From Alphaproteobacteria bacterium (GTDB lineage: Bacteria > Pseudomonadota > Alphaproteobacteria > UBA6615), in NCBI GenBank assembly GCA_002722515.1, contig PBMH01000039.1, forward strand, positions 1 to 46,640: 46,640 bases of DNA. Reading direction: 5' to 3'. Every line of letters starts with the position of its first letter. Positions within the stretch are counted from its first letter, which is position 1. A program made the position numbers and the translations under genes. Under the pieces are notes generated by a model, which did no database searches, was not told the DNA's origin, and worked only from the letters and a program-made list of their open reading frames with translations. Of this stretch, positions 42,729-46,640 are shown one piece after another.

Positions 42729-43511
42729 ATGCTGAAATTTTCCTCCTGCATCATGATGATGTTCACCGAGCTGCCCCTGCCCGAGCGGATCACCGCGGCG
42801 GCAGATGCGGGCTTTCCTGGCGTCGAAATCCAGCGTCCCTATGACCAGGACCTGACAGAGCTTGCTAAACGGCTGGAGCGGTCAGAGGTCGAGTGCACGC
42901 TCCTCAATACGCCCTATGGGGACACGGACGCCACGAAATTTGGCCGCGCGTCAATCCCGGGTGAAGAAGCGGCGTTTGCCGAGGATCTCAAGCTTGCAAT
43001 GGACACTGCCAAGGCGCTGCGTTGTAAGCGCATCCACGTCATGTCAGGCACTGTTCCAGAAGATGGCGATCCGGCTGCGCACCGTCAAACACTTTTGTCC
43101 AATCTCCGCGCGGGTGCGGTTGCTGCCGCAGCGCAGGGGTTAACGCTGCACATCGAGCCCCTGAACCATACCGATAATCCGGGCTACTTCCTGATCGGCC
43201 AAGCCATGGGCCATTCGATTGTGGAGGAGGCCGGGATGGAGAATGTCGGGGTGCAGTTCGACCTGTATCACGCCCAGATGTCAGAGGGGTGCATCGCCGA
43301 TAAGGTCGAGCGCTATCTAGACAATTCTGCCTATGTGCAGTTCGCTGGTGTGCCTGGCCGCCACGAGCCTAGCGACTGTGAGATGAACTACGACTTCCTG
43401 TTTGGCATGCTCGAGAATGCCGGATATGACGGGTGGGTAGGCGCAGAGTATCGTCCGCGGGGCGAGACCCTTGCCGGTCTGGGCTGGGCGAAGAAGTATG
43501 GGATAGGCTAG
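42729..43511 (+). CDS. Hydroxypyruvate isomerase-like TIM-barrel protein
   Basis: A 260-residue protein of the Hyi/xylose-isomerase-like TIM barrel family. Seen: FSSCIMMMFTELPLPERITAAADAGFPGVEIQRPYD at the start, TLLNTPYGD, RIHVMSGTVPEDG, and the metal ligands in LHIEPLNHTDNPGYFL, VQFDLYHAQM, VQFAGVPGRHEPSD and WVGAEYRP. This set is diagnostic of hydroxypyruvate isomerase, which interconverts hydroxypyruvate and tartronate semialdehyde in glyoxylate metabolism, or its otnI relatives. It is convergent with the alpha/beta hydrolase, 7 bases apart. Confidence 0.88.
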   Translation: MLKFSSCIMMMFTELPLPERITAAADAGFPGVEIQRPYDQDLTELAKRLERSEVECTLLNTPYGDTDATKFGRASIPGEEAAFAEDLKLAMDTAKALRCKRIHVMSGTVPEDGDPAAHRQTLLSNLRAGAVAAAAQGLTLHIEPLNHTDNPGYFLIGQAMGHSIVEEAGMENVGVQFDLYHAQMSEGCIADKVERYLDNSAYVQFAGVPGRHEPSDCEMNYDFLFGMLENAGYDGWVGAEYRPRGETLAGLGWAKKYGIG

Positions 43512-43518
43512 TGCACGG

Positions 43519-44406
43519 CTATTTATCCGGTGTCCACAGGATATCTGTCGTGATTGAGCGTTCATCTCGCATCTGCCAGCGTCCCGCATCCACCCGTGCT
43601 AGAAAGTCACCGAGCTGCTGGTTGAACAGGGCTGGTTCTTCCAGGTTGATCAGGTGACCTGAGCGAGGCAGCAGTATCAGCGCGGATGAATGGATGTTGC
43701 GTTTCATAAACAGGCCGACATCGAGACACGGGTCATCCTCGTCGCCGTTCATGATCAGGGTTGGTACCTCGAGCGCCTGCATCTCTTCCGCAAATTTGTA
43801 TAGGGACGGTCGCCCGCCCTGAACAGCGCGCATGGTGTTCGCCGAGCCCTTCGTCGAATGGTCGGCGAGTTCCTTCGAGAATGCCTTCCAGCCACGTGGG
43901 TCCTTGTTGGCATATTGCACGCGGGTCGGGCCGATGGCGTAGACCGTGGAGAATTCGGCCATGGTGTCGGCCTCTATGCGCGACGCGACCTCCTTGGTTT
44001 CGTCGGCGAACTGCGCGTGGACGTCGGGATGGGCGCCGTAGCCCGCGCCGGCGACCGTAAGGGACAGGGCGCGGTCGGGATAACGGAAGCCGAAATGCAG
44101 CGCCGCGAAGCCACCCATAGACAAACCGACGATATGGGCTTTGTCTATCTTGAGCCCGTCGAGCACGGCTAAGATGTCGTCGACCGCTCGGAACTGGCCG
44201 TACATCGCAACATCCTCGGGCACGTCCGAGGGCGGGTAGCCGCGGGCGTTGAAGGCGATCGCCCTGTAGTTCCTGGCGAAGTGTCGAAGTTGTGGCTCCC
44301 AGCTGCGGATGTCACCGCCAAACTCGTGGGCGAACACGATCGGTGTACCGCTGCCATACTCCTCGACCCAGAGCTTCACGCCGTCGTCGGTAGTGATGTG
44401 TGTCAT
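43519..44406 (-). CDS. Alpha/beta hydrolase
   Basis: A 295-residue alpha/beta hydrolase. Seen: PIVFAHEFGGDIRSWEPQL as the oxyanion strand, FNARGYPPSD, the nucleophile elbow HIVGLSMGGFAALHFG (Ser-96), ALEVPTLIMNGDEDDP with the acid residue, and LLPRSGHLINLEEPALFNQQL with the catalytic histidine. The overall layout recalls 3-oxoadipate enol-lactonase/meta-cleavage hydrolases. GGGAGAA precedes the ATG. It ends a minus-strand group with the enoyl-CoA hydratase and KdsB-like genes. The substrate is unknown. Confidence 0.88.
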   Translation of the reverse strand: MTHITTDDGVKLWVEEYGSGTPIVFAHEFGGDIRSWEPQLRHFARNYRAIAFNARGYPPSDVPEDVAMYGQFRAVDDILAVLDGLKIDKAHIVGLSMGGFAALHFGFRYPDRALSLTVAGAGYGAHPDVHAQFADETKEVASRIEADTMAEFSTVYAIGPTRVQYANKDPRGWKAFSKELADHSTKGSANTMRAVQGGRPSLYKFAEEMQALEVPTLIMNGDEDDPCLDVGLFMKRNIHSSALILLPRSGHLINLEEPALFNQQLGDFLARVDAGRWQMRDERSITTDILWTPDK

Positions 44407-44434
44407 TGTCAGGTTCTCCCGTTGGGCTTCAGCC

Positions 44435-45220
44435 CTACTTCTCCATCGCCTTGAGTAGTGTGTTTACCGCGTCTTCATGTTCTGCCGTATGGTGGGCAAG
44501 TGCTTGGAAGGCTGCGGACATATCAAGCACCGTCTCGAGGCGTGAATGCACCCCCTCACGCAACAGCTTCTTGGACATCCGTAGGGAATGGCTTGGGTTC
44601 GCAACAATCTTGCCGGCCAGAATATGCGCCTCGTCCATCAGTTTATCATGCGGCACCACCTGTGAGACTAGGCCGCAGGCGAGCGCTTCATCGGCGCCGA
44701 TCATATCCCCGGTGAAGGTCATCTCAGCGGCCTTGGACATGCCGACAAGCTTCGGCAGGAGGAAGGCTCCGCCGTCGCCGGAGATGATGCCCAGTTTGGC
44801 GAAACTCTCGGCGAAGCGCGCCTTCTCGGACGCGACGCGGATGTCACACATACAAGCGAGGTCGCAACCCGCACCCACGGCTGCGCCGTTCACGGCAGCG
44901 ATAGTAGGCACTTCAAGGTTGTAAAGGGTAAGCGGGATATTGTGGATGTCGCGCTTGTAGTTGTTACGGATCTGATAGGGTCCTCCTTCCGACAATCCCT
45001 TGCGGTCTCGCATGTCTTTCACGTTGCCGCCTGCGGAAAAGGCGCTGCCTGCGCCGGTAAGGATCACGCATCGGACGCCGTCGTCGCGGGAAATTCGGTC
45101 GGTGGCTTCGAGGAAGGCTTTATACTGGCTCTCCCCCGACAGCGGGTTGCGCGCATCGGGCTGGTTCATCGTCAGGGTGACGACCGCGCCGTCCTGCTCG
45201 TAAATTAGAAAGTCTGTCAT
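44435..45220 (-). CDS. Enoyl-CoA hydratase/isomerase family protein
   Basis: A 261-residue crotonase-fold protein. Seen: VVTLTMNQPDARNPLSGESQ, CVILTGAGSAFSAGGNVKDM with the first oxyanion segment, VPTIAAVNGAAVGAGCDLACMCDIRVAS with the second, FAESFAKLGIISGDGGAFLLPKLVG carrying a glycine/aspartate pair where many hydratases have glutamates, and SHSLRMSKKLLREG near the end. The reaction in the group is hydration or isomerisation of an acyl-CoA. GAGGAC precedes the ATG. It lies 28 bases before the alpha/beta hydrolase on the same strand. Confidence 0.9.
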   Translation of the reverse strand: MTDFLIYEQDGAVVTLTMNQPDARNPLSGESQYKAFLEATDRISRDDGVRCVILTGAGSAFSAGGNVKDMRDRKGLSEGGPYQIRNNYKRDIHNIPLTLYNLEVPTIAAVNGAAVGAGCDLACMCDIRVASEKARFAESFAKLGIISGDGGAFLLPKLVGMSKAAEMTFTGDMIGADEALACGLVSQVVPHDKLMDEAHILAGKIVANPSHSLRMSKKLLREGVHSRLETVLDMSAAFQALAHHTAEHEDAVNTLLKAMEK

Positions 45221-45307
45221 CGGGGTGTCCTCGCAAGCATTATTGTTGTTGCCTGCAGCTACAATAGCGGGACACTGTTAAGTTGGCACTTCGATGATTG
45301 ACTTTGC

Positions 45308-46072
45308 TCAGTCGTAAGCGGCTGTCGGATCGGGTATCAGCCCCTTCGGACCGTCGGGTACGTGCAGGGCTTCGACGCGCAGACCCAGGTCGAGAACACG
45401 GATGGCCTCTATATTCTCCTCGAGCTCGCGGTCTGACGGCGGTTCGCGAACGATGCGGTCAAGTGCCGAACGCCGATATAGATAGACCGGAATGTGGGCA
45501 CACACGTCGCCAGTCTTGAACTTAGCGGAATCGCGTGAAAATTGTCCGATGGTACCGATTTTGGCTTCGGGCATCACGTAAACCTTGCGATCCTCGTTCC
45601 ACGTGACCGCGACTTTCGCCGCATCGTCGTTCATGTCTGGCGACAAAGGGCCGGCGAGGGTTGCCATCGCGACCTCGTTCGACGCCAAGGGATACATCAA
45701 CGCACGTAGGTAGCGGGCATCGATGTCTGCGAAATGCTCGGGCATGTGGATAATCAGGTCGTGGTTACAGAACCTATCGAAGCGCGCAACAGTCTGAGCG
45801 ACGCGTGCGAGCCCTGACGGCAGCTTGTAGTTGTGGGTCCGGGGAAGTTCGCTGAGGTCCGTGCGAACGCAATAGGCGCCCGCCTCACGGGAGGCGGCTT
45901 CAGATGCGTCGTCATGGCAGTCGACGATCGCGCAGCCGATATCTGCTTCCTCTGCGTGCCGAAGGGCCGTAGCGATATTCGAGTGATCAGAGGTAACGCC
46001 GCCGCGCGCGTTCGCCTGGCGCGCGGCAGTGTCTATCCTCGACGAAACCACGATAAGTGGATTCCGTTCCAT
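45308..46072 (-). CDS. KdsB-like cytidylyltransferase homologue, active site degenerate
   Basis: A 254-residue protein that aligns by eye with 3-deoxy-manno-octulosonate cytidylyltransferase over nearly its full length. Seen: ADIGCAIVDCHDDASEAASREAGAYCVRTD, EVAMATLAGPLSPDMNDDAAKVAV, QFSRDSAKF and PSDRELEENIEAIRVLDLG match KdsB segments. The nucleotide motif (A)RxxSTRLPGKPL is replaced by SSRIDTAARQANARGG, and the QGDEP metal/sugar motif by MPEHFA, so CTP transfer is unlikely. The ATG at 46072 is chosen; a GTG at 46093, directly after the M24 stop, is the alternative. Kdo synthesis genes are not nearby, so it is perhaps a repurposed or dead paralogue. Confidence 0.72.
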   Translation of the reverse strand: MERNPLIVVSSRIDTAARQANARGGVTSDHSNIATALRHAEEADIGCAIVDCHDDASEAASREAGAYCVRTDLSELPRTHNYKLPSGLARVAQTVARFDRFCNHDLIIHMPEHFADIDARYLRALMYPLASNEVAMATLAGPLSPDMNDDAAKVAVTWNEDRKVYVMPEAKIGTIGQFSRDSAKFKTGDVCAHIPVYLYRRSALDRIVREPPSDRELEENIEAIRVLDLGLRVEALHVPDGPKGLIPDPTAAYD

Positions 46073-46093
46073 GCGTCGTTGTTCTTCCGACAC

Positions 46094-46640
46094 TTACTTG
46101 TGTGTCGGGTAGCCCGCGAGCGATGGATGGTGGAAGTCGCCGACACGGTAGTCGCCAACTGCCTCTTCCATGTGCTCCATCTTCGTAAAGATGATTGGGC
46201 CATCCGGGCCGACGAGCACGTTTTCTTCTAGACGGCAGGTCTGGGGCAAGCCCGGGTGGCCGGCGAATGTTTCAATCGCGAAGTACATATTTTCCTTGAT
46301 CTCAGCCGGATACTTCATGGAATAGGCTCGGCTCATCCACATGCCCTCGTAGAGGGTAATTCCGATCGAGTGAGCGAACTGCTGGAGCGTCACAGTGCCG
46401 AACTTGTCGTCATCATACTCGGGGAACTTCGATACAACGTCGGCCGTTGTCATACCCGGCCGCAGATTTTCCATGCCTGCATAGAGGGAGTCATAAGTTT
46501 CCCTATATAGGTCAATCTCTTGCTGAGTCATCTTGCCCATACATTTGAAGGTCCGCACGAAGTCAACATAATAGCCGCCAGGCCCCACCGCGTTGATGTC
46601 GACGATCATAAGATCGCCCTGCTGGACGATCTTGTCGGTC
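46094..46640 (-). CDS. M24-family metallopeptidase homologue (partial, C-terminal part)
   Basis: The C-terminal 181 residues of a creatinase/aminopeptidase (pita-bread) protein; the N-terminus lies beyond base 46640 and the frame is open across the edge. Seen: GDLMIVDINAVGPGGYYVDFVRTF with the two metal-binding aspartates, LQQFAHSIGITLYEG with a histidine in the place of GHGIG, MYFAIETFAGHPG with the first glutamate and CRLEENVLVGPDG with the second. All five metal ligands thus appear present. Members include Xaa-Pro aminopeptidase, creatinase and the DMSP lyase DddP; which applies is not clear from this part. Its stop is 21 bases before the KdsB-like ATG. Confidence 0.85.
   Translation of the reverse strand, partial: TDKIVQQGDLMIVDINAVGPGGYYVDFVRTFKCMGKMTQQEIDLYRETYDSLYAGMENLRPGMTTADVVSKFPEYDDDKFGTVTLQQFAHSIGITLYEGMWMSRAYSMKYPAEIKENMYFAIETFAGHPGLPQTCRLEENVLVGPDGPIIFTKMEHMEEAVGDYRVGDFHHPSLAGYPTHK

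Noticed and set aside
1-46640. CRISPR arrays, insertion sequences, prophage genes or long direct repeats
   Set aside because: None was seen. There is no transposase or integrase, no regularly spaced repeat, and the tRNA genes show no flanking duplicated 3' ends.

Overview
The window looks like a chromosomal segment of a free-living, probably marine, alphaproteobacterium, most like the Rhodospirillales and relatives. The main reason is a conserved block at about 16.4-25.2 kb: a 58-residue basic protein, dcd, murA, a DUF2948 protein, short-form hisG, hisD, a UPF0262 protein, a low-molecular-weight phosphatase, infA, maf, a short RNase E/G and yacG, closed by tRNA-Phe. That gene order is typical of alphaproteobacteria. 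A tRNA-Thr lies just upstream. Two TRAP-type uptake systems and many small-molecule catabolic enzymes fit an oligotrophic scavenger of organic acids or amides.

Left arm, 0-16.1 kb. Cell-surface sugar genes come first (a GT2 glycosyltransferase and an rfbG-type CDP-glucose 4,6-dehydratase cut by the window edge). A GlcG-like protein and a Bcr/CflA exporter follow. Next is a decayed stretch holding a frameshifted amidase and a stub of a ketopantoate-reductase-like gene. A minus-strand operon then runs from dctP through dctQ, dctM, a RidA protein and a bicupin to arsC. Its DNA is clearly more AT-rich than the rest, which suggests a separate origin. Upstream of it lie a cyclase-family hydrolase, an alpha/beta hydrolase, a D-tartrate-dehydratase-like enolase-superfamily enzyme and an acyl-CoA synthetase. 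A second RidA protein is divergent from the synthetase.

Right arm, 25.2-46.6 kb. A cupin, a cyclase-family enzyme and an intact amidase face a TauD-type dioxygenase. A TAXI-TRAP system (binding protein plus a fused permease) follows, then a ThDP enzyme, a LigE-like glutathione transferase, a fumarylacetoacetate-hydrolase-family protein, a class II aldolase, MscS, a quinone-oxidoreductase-like dehydrogenase and HupE. Beyond a terminator is the most notable gene of the window: an AhpD-like protein whose CxxC motif is encoded as Cys-Phe-Tyr-TGA. The frame stays open for another 124 codons, so it is probably a selenoprotein with Sec at residue 239. The arm ends with an SDR, OsmC, a hydroxypyruvate-isomerase-like protein, and a minus-strand run of an M24 peptidase homologue, a degenerate KdsB-like protein, an enoyl-CoA hydratase and an alpha/beta hydrolase.

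The two arms carry similar classes of enzyme (cyclase family, cupin, amidase, TRAP importer) on either side of the housekeeping block. I infer that they import and degrade related amide or carboxylic-acid compounds, but no substrate can be read from the sequence. Intercistronic hairpins follow the binding-protein gene in both TRAP operons.
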